64,000 nt of DNA from Rossellomorea sp036867415 (GTDB lineage Bacteria > Bacillota > Bacilli > Bacillales > Bacillaceae_B): the NCBI RefSeq assembly GCF_036867415.1, contig NZ_JBAJHU010000001.1:310001-374000 (forward strand), read 5' to 3'. The position numbers were made by a program, and so were the translations under genes. This document shows positions 35,258 through 42,543 of the stretch, in pieces (the stretch's first letter is position 1; each line of letters opens with the position of its first letter). The notes beneath the pieces are model-generated. The model had not been told where the DNA came from. It was given only the letters and a program-made list of their open reading frames with translations, and searched no databases.

Positions 35258-35644
35258 TTAACCTTCAGTTCGATTTTCAAGGTTGAATACCCGCTTATCG
35301 ATATTTGTTATTCTAGTGTTCAGGTAGTGAAAATCTTCTTCTGAGTTTTGTTTGCTCACTTTTAATAAAGCAATCACATCTTCTGTTTGTGATGCTTCGA
35401 TTCTGTTGACCGTTTCTTTAATGTCTTTGACATCAGTACGGGTCTCTTTTAATTCACTTCGAAACCCCTTCATTTCACCTTGGATTCCGGTTAATTCACT
35501 TCGAAACCCCTTCATTTCACCTTGGATTCCGGTTAATTCACTTCGAAACCCCTTCATTTCACCTTGGATTCCGGTTAACTCACTTCGAAACTCCTTCATT
35601 TCACTTTGGATTCCGGTCAATATTTCGATAATTTGCTTGTCCAT
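35258..35644 (-). CDS. Coiled-coil protein with 14-aa tandem repeats
   Basis: 128-aa protein with AAGGAGG before the ATG. After MDKQIIEIL come four repeats of 14 aa (consensus ELTGIQGEMKGFRS), then KETRTDVKDIKETVNRIEAS and a C-terminal EEDFHYLNTRITNIDKRVF motif. Fourteen residues equal two heptads, so the whole protein should form an extended coiled coil. Similar Bacillus proteins occur with variable repeat number and no known role. The gene lies between array A and a second copy of the dispersed GGGACA repeat. Confidence 0.8.
   Translation of the reverse strand: MDKQIIEILTGIQSEMKEFRSELTGIQGEMKGFRSELTGIQGEMKGFRSELTGIQGEMKGFRSELKETRTDVKDIKETVNRIEASQTEDVIALLKVSKQNSEEDFHYLNTRITNIDKRVFNLENRTEG
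35449..35616. repeat. Four tandem 42-bp repeats inside the coiled-coil gene
   Basis: Copies begin at 35449, 35491, 35533 and 35575. The first three are essentially identical; the fourth has a few substitutions. Near identity at DNA level implies recent expansion, and the 42-bp length keeps frame and heptad register. Confidence 0.95.
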
Positions 35645-35700
35645 TTACCTCACCTCCTTCATACCATTATAAAGCATGGGAATTGATCAAGCTACCCTTA

Positions 35701-35766
35701 TGGGACAGGGGGTCAGGTACGTTGTCCCGTTTTGGTGTCTCATTTCGGGAAGGAAGAAGAGGGGGG
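35701..35766. repeat. Dispersed GGGACA-GGTAC-TGTCCC repeat, copy 2
   Basis: Begins TGGGACAGGGGGTCAGGTAC and continues GTTGTCCCG, then GGTGTCTCATTTCGGGAAGG. It is a direct repeat of 34832-34912 at about 80 percent identity by eye. Confidence 0.7.
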
Positions 35767-35818
35767 CTTGGGGAAATCATTTAACTCCCTTAACAGCCAC
35801 TGTATGATACCACGCTAA

Positions 35819-35968
35819 CTGGACCGTGAACTGGTTGTTTACAGCTCTTTAGTATCCATGAAAGATTACACAGAGGACATTATCTCAAATACGGAAAAAA
35901 TCTACATTAACCCGGGTGATGATGAAGAGGTCAGTAAGCTGATCCAGAAGGTGAATAGCCAGGGGTAG
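35819..35968 (+). pseudogene. C-terminal remnant of an unrecognised protein gene
   Basis: A 49-codon frame with no start encodes LDRELVVYSSLVSMKDYTED, then IISNTEKIYINPGDDEEVSK and LIQKVNSQG. The composition is strongly protein-like, with a predicted beta strand, helix, strand, helix order. A stop codon lies directly upstream. It looks like the tail left after a deletion. Family not recognised. Confidence 0.4.
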
Positions 35969-36018
35969 GGGAAGGATTACTAATTAGCGTTCCATAAGCT
36001 ATTGAATATGAACAGATC

Positions 36019-36058
36019 GAATAAAAAGGATTTCTCTTCCCGGAGATTCTTTTTATTG
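36019..36058 (+). terminator. Stem-loop downstream of the gene remnant
   Basis: AATAAAAAG (36019 onward) pairs with CTTTTTATT near 36049-36057, with an inner TCTC/GAGA pair. It may be the old terminator of the lost gene at 35968 or insulate the XRE promoter. Confidence 0.5.
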
Positions 36059-36114
36059 ATTCCAGCATTTATCCTCTGTGGGTATAATCGTCAGATTTAA
36101 GTTTTTATAAAAGT

Positions 36115-36175
36115 GTAAAGTCTACTTGACCATGCCTATAAATGTAAAGTATACTATACGTAAAGTTGACTTTAC
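36115..36175. promoter_or_regulatory. Promoter with three GTAAAGT-NN-ACT operators
   Basis: Three 16-bp sites share GTAAAGTNNACTNNAC: 36115-36130, 36144-36159 and 36160-36175; the third is a palindrome with perfect 7-bp arms. A promoter with -35 TTGACC near 36126 and -10 TATACT near 36150 overlaps them. They lie just before the XRE regulator gene, so autoregulation is likely. Confidence 0.7.
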
Positions 36176-36192
36176 ACAAAGCAGGTGAATGG

Positions 36193-36396
36193 ATGAAAAA
36201 TAATATTAAAGAGCTGCGGGCCGAAAGAAGGTTAACACAAGATCAGCTTGCGGCTCAACTGGATGTTTCGAGACAAACCATTATTTCGTTGGAAAGAGAA
36301 CGGTATAATCCATCCATCAATTTGGCCTTCAAGATTGCGCGTGTTTTTCAATGCAGCATTGAAGATATTTTTATTTATGAGGAGGATAACGAATGA
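36193..36396 (+). CDS. XRE-family transcriptional regulator (short, YgzD/YozG type)
   Basis: 67-aa helix-turn-helix protein with the typical start MKNNIKELRAERRLTQDQLA, recognition helix region VSRQTIISLERERYNPSI, and end FQCSIEDIFIYEED. AGGTGA stands before ATG 36193; the in-frame ATG at 36166 falls in the operator region. It overlaps the next gene by 4 bases (ATGA), the usual pairing of this regulator type with a small membrane protein. It probably represses its own promoter through the GTAAAGT sites. Confidence 0.9.
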   Translation: MKNNIKELRAERRLTQDQLAAQLDVSRQTIISLERERYNPSINLAFKIARVFQCSIEDIFIYEEDNE

Positions 36397-36770
36397 AGAA
36401 AAATAAAACTGCCTTCTTGATTCTAGGTGTCATCATGCTGATAAATGCGTTCTTGGTCAACTGGGCTTACTTATCCGCCGGGAAGTTTCCGGAAGGTCTC
36501 ATGACCATATCTATTACCATCATGAGTTTTTGCATGGCCTATTTAACAGATCACTTTGCAGCAAAAGATGAACGCGCGCAGAAAATCAGGGAACGAGGAG
36601 TTTTTGTCAGTTACTTCTGGATGCTCGGCATCATCATAATCCTGATGGCTCTAGTTAATCCCTATGTAGGGCCGGTGCATCTCTCTGCCTATCATTTATT
36701 ACTCCTGATTGCTTCTATGTATATATCAGTCGTGTTTTTAAATATGGTTTATTATGCGAGGAAATATTGA
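36393..36770 (+). CDS. Small membrane protein paired with the XRE regulator
   Basis: 125-aa protein with four hydrophobic segments in two pairs (AFLILGVIMLINAFLVNWAY, LMTISITIMSFCMAYL; FWMLGIIIILMALVNP, LLLLIASMYISVVFLNMVYY). The cytoplasmic loop between pairs is charged (DERAQKIRERG). AGGAGG lies inside the end of the regulator gene. Such regulator-membrane protein pairs are common in Bacillus; the membrane protein may sense or resist envelope stress, but that is inference. Confidence 0.8.
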   Translation: MKKNKTAFLILGVIMLINAFLVNWAYLSAGKFPEGLMTISITIMSFCMAYLTDHFAAKDERAQKIRERGVFVSYFWMLGIIIILMALVNPYVGPVHLSAYHLLLLIASMYISVVFLNMVYYARKY

Positions 36771-36810
36771 ATGAATCAGCGTGGCTGTCATCAGCTGCAC
36801 TACTGCAAGA

Positions 36811-36852
36811 AAAAAAGCCCCGGAAAGTTCACTCAATGAACCCTGGGGCTTT
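36811..36852. terminator. Terminator between convergent genes
   Basis: AAAGCCCC (36814-36821) pairs with GGGGCTTT (36845-36852), with an inner GTTC/GAAC pair. The minus-strand reading is followed by a T run, and the DUF421 stop codon lies within the hairpin. Confidence 0.75.
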
Positions 36853-37549
36853 CATCTTGAGGACCATCCACCCAATCAATAAAGAGCGTTCCATCCGTCT
36901 GGAGCTCTGCATAAAAGACGTTGGAACTGGAATGGAGTCCTTGCTTGCTTAATTGTTGATCGACCCATTCCTTTGAAATGTTGTAATCCTTAAGGTGTTT
37001 CTCATTATAGCGTCCATCTTCGATTATGGGTATGGGGATCGGATAGTGTTTGAGAGCAGGGGCGGCATTCATCCTGTCGGCTTTGGTTAAAGGCTGTGCT
37101 GCTTCTTTTTTCAAAACCGAAAGCGTTCCATCTGTTTCAAAAATGGCATAATCCACATCTTTAATCGAAAAGACATTTTTCTTGCGGAGCAGCTCGTTCA
37201 GGGCATCTACATCCAGCCTTAATTTACGAAGCTCTCCCTCGAGGATGTTCCCTTCCCGGATCACAACTTTAGGACTTCCTTCCACGGCTTTGCGGATACC
37301 TTTGGACTTTAAGTCCAATAATCCCGTCCCCAATGTAAATAGGGTCCAAGCCCCTAAGGCTATCATTCCGTTTCTAACGCTTAAAGTGGAATCGACCGCA
37401 AGGGAAGCGCCAAGTGTACCCAAAGAGATGGCCGAGACAAAGTTGAAGAAGGTCATCTGTGAAATTTCTTTTCTTCCCATCACCCGTGCCAGGATAAGCA
37501 GCGTTAAAAATGCAAGGACCAGCCGGAAGCTCAGTTCCAATATGGTCAT
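36833..37549 (-). CDS. DUF421 (YetF-like) membrane protein
   Basis: 238-aa protein. Three N-terminal membrane segments (ELSFRLVLAFLTLLILARVM, FFNFVSAISLGTLGASLAV, MIALGAWTLFTLGTGLL) precede a soluble DUF421 domain with the family motifs GRKEISQMTFFNFV, VEGSPKVVIREGNI and AIFETDGTLSVLKK. The C-terminus carries a second copy of the strand motif (FYAELQTDGTLFIDW). Members are common in spore formers; YetF-type proteins have been linked to membranes of spores or dormant cells, but the role is not settled. GGAGGA precedes the ATG. Confidence 0.9.
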   Translation of the reverse strand: MTILELSFRLVLAFLTLLILARVMGRKEISQMTFFNFVSAISLGTLGASLAVDSTLSVRNGMIALGAWTLFTLGTGLLDLKSKGIRKAVEGSPKVVIREGNILEGELRKLRLDVDALNELLRKKNVFSIKDVDYAIFETDGTLSVLKKEAAQPLTKADRMNAAPALKHYPIPIPIIEDGRYNEKHLKDYNISKEWVDQQLSKQGLHSSSNVFYAELQTDGTLFIDWVDGPQDESPRVH

Positions 37550-37726
37550 GGTTCTCCTCCTTTCAAACAGGGATATGGTTTAGTATGGACAAAATTGACT
37601 GTTTCAGTCGAATCATCATAAATATTCATGAAGTGTCCAGTAGTCCTCTAGATGGGCAAAGTGTTTTCATATATAGAACGGGGCTTATCGAAGCAGGGTA
37701 GGTCTCTTTTTATTGAGGAATTTTCC

Positions 37727-37760
37727 TTGAGTAAGTGGCTGGAATTTGAAATAATTGGTA
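37727..37760 (+). promoter_or_regulatory. Promoter with conserved TTTGAAATAATTGGTA core (1 of 3)
   Basis: -35 TTGAGT (37727-37732), 17-base spacer, -10 AATAAT (37750-37755). The 16-bp core at 37745-37760 recurs exactly at 44205-44220 and nearly so at 58763-58778. It lies about 64 bases before the lipoprotein start. Confidence 0.6.
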
Positions 37761-37823
37761 GTAGTTGAAGTGAATTAGGGACTTTTTCTCGTGGTGATAG
37801 GTTAGTTGATAAGGGGGGATTTG

Positions 37824-38345
37824 GTGAAAAAGACCATTCTATTCATGTTCTTACTTTCATTAGGCATTATGGCAGCAGGATGTTTTCAAGGTGAAGAAAG
37901 AATCGGGCATTCTTCTTTATCAAAAGATGAAATTGAACAATTTACTGAAGAAAAAGGCATTGAACCATTAGCGGTAGAAGAAGTACAGGATTCTTCATTG
38001 GTTTTATATGAAAATGGCATTTATTATTTGTCTGAACAAAATGGCAAGCTGACAGTGAACCAAACTGGATGGTCTGGAAATAGCAAAGAGAAGGTACAAG
38101 TTGGGATGACTAGCACAGGAAGCCCCCACGCAAATGTCATTATCCATGACAGTAAACTGTTAAAAGAAGCAGATGAGGTTAAGGTGGAATTTGGAGATGG
38201 AAAAACGGTCGTTCAACAAATAGGCAGCACAAACGGATTGCTGATGTTTTATGATAAGAATAAAAGCAATCTATCTATTCCAAGTGAACTTGACTTAACG
38301 ATTTACAACGATGCAGGTACGGCAATTTATGAAGATGAACTTTAA
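37824..38345 (+). CDS. Secreted lipoprotein of unknown function
   Basis: 173-aa protein with a signal peptide and lipobox MAAGC (Cys20), so it is anchored on the outer face of the membrane. The mature part is beta-rich, with YENGIYYLSEQNGKLTVNQT and EVKVEFGDGKTVVQQIG. The start is GTG 37824, 6 bases after AAGGGGGG; the TTG at 37806 overlaps the site. A conserved promoter lies at 37727. No known domain was recognised. Confidence 0.75.
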   Translation: MKKTILFMFLLSLGIMAAGCFQGEERIGHSSLSKDEIEQFTEEKGIEPLAVEEVQDSSLVLYENGIYYLSEQNGKLTVNQTGWSGNSKEKVQVGMTSTGSPHANVIIHDSKLLKEADEVKVEFGDGKTVVQQIGSTNGLLMFYDKNKSNLSIPSELDLTIYNDAGTAIYEDEL

Positions 38346-38430
38346 GTGATGCAGTATCAGGGATATCAGGGGCGGCATTAACACTTTGTATATATGCTTG
38401 TTGTAAGGATGTATCAAAAGGAGTGTTGTA

Positions 38431-38673
38431 ATGAAGAAAGGCTGAATTTCAATTATCGGAGGATTCTTCTTGGGTTTGATTATCTCTATCTTTGCGTTGG
38501 AATATGATGGCTGGAAGTATATTCTTGTTGATGGAAGCGGAGAAGTAGAAGTAGTGAATGATCTTGATCTTGATTTTAACCTGATTACAAATACTTTTCT
38601 CATCATGGTTGGTTCAGGAATTTTTATTTATCTGATGTTGGTGGTTGTCAAAAGGCTGAAGAAACCTGTCTGA
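38431..38673 (+). pseudogene. Small membrane protein gene with an in-frame TGA at codon 5
   Basis: AAAGGAG 8 bases before an ATG at 38431 starts MKKG, followed by TGA at 38443-38445. The same frame stays open for 75 more codons: ISIIGGFFLGLIISIFALEY, DGWKYILVDGSGEVEVV, then a second hydrophobic segment (FLIMVGSGIFIYLMLVVV) and KRLKKPV. Restoring Trp (TGG) would give an 80-aa two-helix protein with an excellent start. The remaining frame begins only at a TTG (38470) with no suitable site. Nonsense mutation, UGA readthrough or sequencing error are open. Confidence 0.65.
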
Positions 38674-38805
38674 TGAATAAGGTGTGCTATGCGTACTTTT
38701 TTACGCATTTTTGGTTAGGGGTATTTAAGGGTCACCATAATTATCTATATCTTTGAAGACATCAGGGACTACTATGATAAAAGTGGGCTTCCAAAGGAAA
38801 AGAGG

Positions 38806-39119
38806 TTGGGACAAAAGTGTTTTCGTCTGAATAAAACCCAAACTTATTTGAATTCTAATTCAAATAAGTTCAGGTTTTTTATTAGCTTAGTTCAAATGTC
38901 TATTTAGTATCTTGCTTGTTCCAGCGGTTGATTGGAGTGCAAGACGAAGACTCCTGCGGGAAAAGTAGCTTATGTGAGACCCCGCAGGACGAACTGCGAC
39001 GAGGAGGCTCACGGGCTACCCGCGGAAAGCGAAGTCTTGCACGGAAATCATTAGCGGTATTTAGAGTCTAACACTGATAATGTTCGCCTTTAAATAGTTG
39101 TTTTTTTGTTTTGTCCCAA
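38806..39119. repeat. 314-bp element bounded by perfect 11-bp inverted repeats; contains repeat copy 2
   Basis: TTGGGACAAAA (38806-38816) and TTTTGTCCCAA (39109-39119) are exact inverted repeats. Inside are a terminator-like hairpin near 38834-38880 (ACTTATTTGAATT/AATTCAAATAAGT) and the 150-bp structured repeat at 38919-39068. It fills the space between convergent genes and encodes no protein. The layout resembles a miniature inverted-repeat element. No clear target-site duplication was seen. Confidence 0.7.
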
Positions 39120-39121
39120 TC

Positions 39122-39667
39122 TCAATTACCCAAATTAATATCCAAAAACGCATCATACCTTTGCTTTTCTACGTTTAACTCATACACCCTAATAAAATTC
39201 ACCTCAAATGCAGGATAAGGTGTCAGCTCTTTATCTGCCAATTCCTCCATTGCTTTTAGATCTTCTTTTGATAGACCAGTAGAAATGTTGCCTCCGTACT
39301 GTTCTTTCCCCAGAGTTAAGTGGGGTACAAAGTCATCGAGTTCAAAATATTTTTTTATCACTTCATCTGAAGGTGAAATCTCTTTTACTATTTTTTGATG
39401 CAATAAGTGTAATTCATTAGAGTTCACACTTAAATATAATATGTTATCTCCAAAATACTTCGGCTTGCCCAAGGATAATTGGAAAGGTGTGATATTCCCG
39501 CATGCCATTTGAATTTTGTCTATCCACTTTCTATCTGGAGTCAATCCTCCTTGTGCTTTCAACGTTATATGAGGTTCCACACCTGATTGACTCATCCATT
39601 TGCGTTGAAATTGCTCAATTCGTTCTACATAGTTTACTGGCGGGACAATCCCTATAAAATACTCCAC
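39122..39667 (-). CDS. 2H phosphoesterase (2'-5' RNA ligase-like, YjcG type)
   Basis: 181-aa protein with the two catalytic HxT motifs of the 2H family: PHITLK near residue 33 and PHLTLG near residue 115. The N-terminal MEYFIGIVPP is the usual first strand. Members act on 2',3'-cyclic phosphates or related RNA ends, but the substrate of the Bacillus type is not established. It starts at GTG with GGGGAG 10 bases upstream. Its stop lies 3 bases from the end of the 38806-39119 element. Confidence 0.88.
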   Translation of the reverse strand: MEYFIGIVPPVNYVERIEQFQRKWMSQSGVEPHITLKAQGGLTPDRKWIDKIQMACGNITPFQLSLGKPKYFGDNILYLSVNSNELHLLHQKIVKEISPSDEVIKKYFELDDFVPHLTLGKEQYGGNISTGLSKEDLKAMEELADKELTPYPAFEVNFIRVYELNVEKQRYDAFLDINLGN

Positions 39668-39746
39668 TCTAATTCTTCTCCCCTTCTATTAATTTTTGTT
39701 TTGACTAGTTTACCAGAAAATTCTAATAAAAGAACCATAAAAAAAA

Positions 39747-39786
39747 GGACCCAACATATTAATCACTTAAAATATGTCAGGTCCCT
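39747..39786 (-). terminator. Rho-independent terminator of the subtilase gene
   Basis: On the minus strand GGGACC, then ACATATT, pairs with AATATGT, then GGGTCC, followed by eight T. It lies about 40 bases beyond the protease stop. Confidence 0.85.
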
Positions 39787-39823
39787 TAATTCAATTATTT
39801 ACGTTCTATACTATTAGCTCTTT

Positions 39824-41065
39824 TTAAGGATTCACAGTCGGGAATCCAAAACCGGAAGCATAGTCATCTCCTGCTGCTGAACCGGAGCCGCCAAGGATAT
39901 CATTATTCGTTGCACGGTCCTGGATTTCAGCACGGAGCTGGGCTGCTGACAGGCCGGAGTTTTCCGCCCAGATCTTTGCAGCAAGGCCGGATACGTGAGG
40001 GGTGGCCATCGACGTACCGCTGATAGTGTGGTACGTACCATCGTACCAAGTTGATTCAATGGCACGACCCGGTGCTGACACTTCCACATCACGCACACCG
40101 ATTACGTAGTCGCCATCTGTGTTTGGATTTCCGCGGGAAGAGAAATCAGCAACGCGGTATGTTCCATTCTCCTGGACATCTTCAAGTGCTGCCACTGCTA
40201 CCGCATTTTCCAGCGCTCCAGGGTATCCGATCGTATTGGCGCTTGGACCGGAATTTCCTGCTGCTGCGACGACAAGTACCCCTTTGTTATAGGCGTAGTT
40301 CACAGCGTCTGTAATCAGCGGACTTTCAGAACTTGCCCCCAGCGACATCGAAATGACCGTATTGACATTTAAGCGGTCAGCTTCATCCGCAGCGTAACGG
40401 ATAGCGGCTGCAATGTCATCAGAGTAGCCGGAGCCGCGGTCATTCAATACTTTATAGGCCCATAGTTTGGCATCCGGTGCCACGCCATAGATCCCATCAC
40501 CCGCACCGCCGTCGGCAAGGACTGTGCCTGAAACATGTGTACCGTGGCCGTTCTTATCTTCACAGAAGTTCGTCACGAGGCTTGCTTTTCGTTGGGAGAA
40601 ATCGTTGCACTGCTCAACATTGTTAGCGAGATCTGAGTGATTTGTGTTGGCGCCGGTATCAAGGACTGCCACCCTCACTCCGCTTCCGCCGGATGTGGCG
40701 CTGATGTTTGCATCCTCATACATGGCTTCAATTCCCCAAGGTGTCTGGTCACTTGGAGCGGCTGATGCGTTCGATCCAGGCTTGCCCTCCAATGATACTT
40801 CTTCGACAAGTTTGACAGACAGGTTTTTATTCTTTTGCAGGGCAGTATACTGCGCTTCGGTTACTTCGGTCGTAAAGCCTTTCTGGTCGAAGTCCCAGCG
40901 AACATCGTAATTCTTTTTAGCGCTGACTTCTGCCTTGTCATTGGTGGATGAAATAAGAACACGGACTTTTTCTGCTTTCTCTGTGGCATCAACCGTACTG
41001 GTGTAAGCCGGACTGACCAGAAGAGCACTCATCACGACAGTTCCAAGTATCTTTCCTACTTTCAT
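39824..41065 (-). CDS. Secreted subtilisin-like serine protease (S8 family)
   Basis: 413-aa pre-pro-enzyme. The signal peptide ends near residue 26; the propeptide (I9 inhibitor-like, RVLISSTNDKAEV to SVKLVEEVSLEG) runs to about 100. The catalytic triad is Asp136 (VAVLDTGAN), His174 (NGHGTHVSG) and Ser352 (GTSMATPHVSG), with oxyanion Asn271 (AAAGNSGP). Cys153 and Cys168 are unusual for Bacillus subtilisins and could form a disulfide around the loop between Asp and His. GGAGAGGGTG precedes the ATG. Monocistronic with its own terminator. Confidence 0.95.
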   Translation of the reverse strand: MKVGKILGTVVMSALLVSPAYTSTVDATEKAEKVRVLISSTNDKAEVSAKKNYDVRWDFDQKGFTTEVTEAQYTALQKNKNLSVKLVEEVSLEGKPGSNASAAPSDQTPWGIEAMYEDANISATSGGSGVRVAVLDTGANTNHSDLANNVEQCNDFSQRKASLVTNFCEDKNGHGTHVSGTVLADGGAGDGIYGVAPDAKLWAYKVLNDRGSGYSDDIAAAIRYAADEADRLNVNTVISMSLGASSESPLITDAVNYAYNKGVLVVAAAGNSGPSANTIGYPGALENAVAVAALEDVQENGTYRVADFSSRGNPNTDGDYVIGVRDVEVSAPGRAIESTWYDGTYHTISGTSMATPHVSGLAAKIWAENSGLSAAQLRAEIQDRATNNDILGGSGSAAGDDYASGFGFPTVNP

Positions 41066-41544
41066 TTACAACACCCTCTCCATTTTAATCGAACCAACCG
41101 TTTAACGTCTCCCTTTAAAAAGCTCGCCTCCTTGCTCGGATCCATTGTCAAGAATCATCTAGTGAAAGAACTATGTAGAGATTCTTACTAAACAGGATTG
41201 TAACAGTTTTTTCTAATTTACAGAATAGGCTGAAGATTCTCACTTATGGTAAATACTTGAATATTTGAATGAAGAATTTGTTATTTGAAGGCGATAGAGG
41301 AAAATTTTCATCAAACAGAGGGTTGGACAAGCTTTTTTTACAGGAATAAAGTCCTGGATTTTCCCAACCTGTTTTGAAAACTTTTTCCGGGGAGGGGTAT
41401 TTGTCCAGAATGCACCATGAGTTCTACGTGTGATTTAGAGTGGATTCATACTGTTATAGTAGTAATACAGTGAAGGATAGCTGATTATTAGTGAGCCGGC
41501 ATAAGGATGACTATAGGGTCATTATATGGGAATTTTTATTAAAT
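41066..41544. other. Upstream region of the protease gene, no gene
   Basis: Contains the protease promoter and a nested inverted repeat: GGTTGG (41321-41326) with CCAACC (41364-41369), and inside CAGGA/TCCTG (41341-41356). A T run lies within the structure. No open frame is supported. Confidence 0.5.
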
Positions 41545-41664
41545 TCAGCATAAAACAAAATAAGTCAGCATATATAGGGAAAAGTCAGCATAAATTCATT
41601 TTTTTCAGCATAAATCGAAATAAGTCAGCATATATCATGAAAAGTCTGCATAAATCGAACTGAG
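41545..41664. repeat. 20-bp periodic array B (six units)
   Basis: Units start exactly every 20 bases at 41545, 41565, 41585, 41605, 41625 and 41645. Unit 2 and unit 5 read TCAGCATATAT, the others TCAGCATAAA; unit 3 carries a T-rich spacer. The same order of variants occurs in arrays A and C. The left flank ATGGGAATTTTTATTAAAT is also shared with array C. Confidence 0.9.
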
Positions 41665-41684
41665 CCTCACTTGCTGAGGTCGAT

Positions 41685-41728
41685 GGAAGCATGAAGCGGT
41701 TTATTATGCATCATGCTTCCTTGTTTTT
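41685..41728 (+). terminator. Stem-loop with T run after array B
   Basis: GGAAGCATGA (41685-41694) pairs perfectly with TCATGCTTCC (41711-41720), followed by TTGTTTTTG. No protein gene is upstream on this strand, so if transcribed it would end an RNA that includes array B. Confidence 0.75.
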
Positions 41729-41966
41729 GTATAAATCTTTTATGACATCTAAGGGGATTCATAGGAAGTGTTTGGTATTTTAAAGAAAGAGATGGGATTG
41801 GTACAGAGTGATTTAAAGTCTGTTGATAAAAACCAGGAATTAACGGATAATCAATATGAAAATAGTTAAAATTTAGAATTGTTTAGCAATTTCAGTGTGA
41901 GAAGCAATGTACTATCATGTTTTTCAACCCCATTGTGAATATGATTAACTTGAGGTGAGAAGGCAA

Positions 41967-42503
41967 ATGAACCTGGAACTGATGGATGTTTTTCGCATGG
42001 AATTTGATTTTTGTTGGGATACAGAGACCTGGTTTTTACCTTTAGAATCTGCTCTTGAAGGTTTGAACTCCACAGATGCAAGCTGGCAGCCCCCTGGGGG
42101 AGGGAATACAATTTGGCAAACTGTGAACCATTTAAACTATTACAATGCCGTGCTTGTTAGACAAATCAATGACGCAACCCCCGGAAAAAAGGCATCTGAC
42201 AAAAAAGCAGCATATGGAGATATCGGTGAGCCGGCAGATCCTAAATGGAAGGCAATCCTGGCAGTGAATACATTTGGAGATGCCGGGGACCCGGCAGATT
42301 CTGAAAAATGGAAAGCAGACCTTGCTGAAACACACCTGATTTGTGGGGATTTGCGTAAATCACTGGCACAAATAAATGACAGTCAACTGGATGAGGAACT
42401 TGTTGGGGGTCTCGCCCGTCAAATTATGCACAACGTATACCACATCGGGCAGATTGTATTCATTCGCAAACAGCAAGGCTCCTGGCCGGCGGAGCGGGAA
42501 TAA
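41967..42503 (+). CDS. DinB-family protein
   Basis: 178-aa protein of the DinB/YfiT four-helix-bundle family. These bind a divalent metal with three histidines and include thiol-S-transferases (BstA type). Visible landmarks are TIWQTVNHLNYYNAVL near residue 50 (first His) and MHNVYHIGQIVFIRKQ near the C-terminus (two more His). The starts GTG 41955 and ATG 41967 both follow GAGGTGAG; the ATG is preferred. It heads a tightly packed run of four co-directional genes. Confidence 0.87.
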   Translation: MNLELMDVFRMEFDFCWDTETWFLPLESALEGLNSTDASWQPPGGGNTIWQTVNHLNYYNAVLVRQINDATPGKKASDKKAAYGDIGEPADPKWKAILAVNTFGDAGDPADSEKWKADLAETHLICGDLRKSLAQINDSQLDEELVGGLARQIMHNVYHIGQIVFIRKQQGSWPAERE

Positions 42504-42543
42504 TGAGTGGTCGAAGGTGTGAATTATAGGAGGTTTCTAATTT

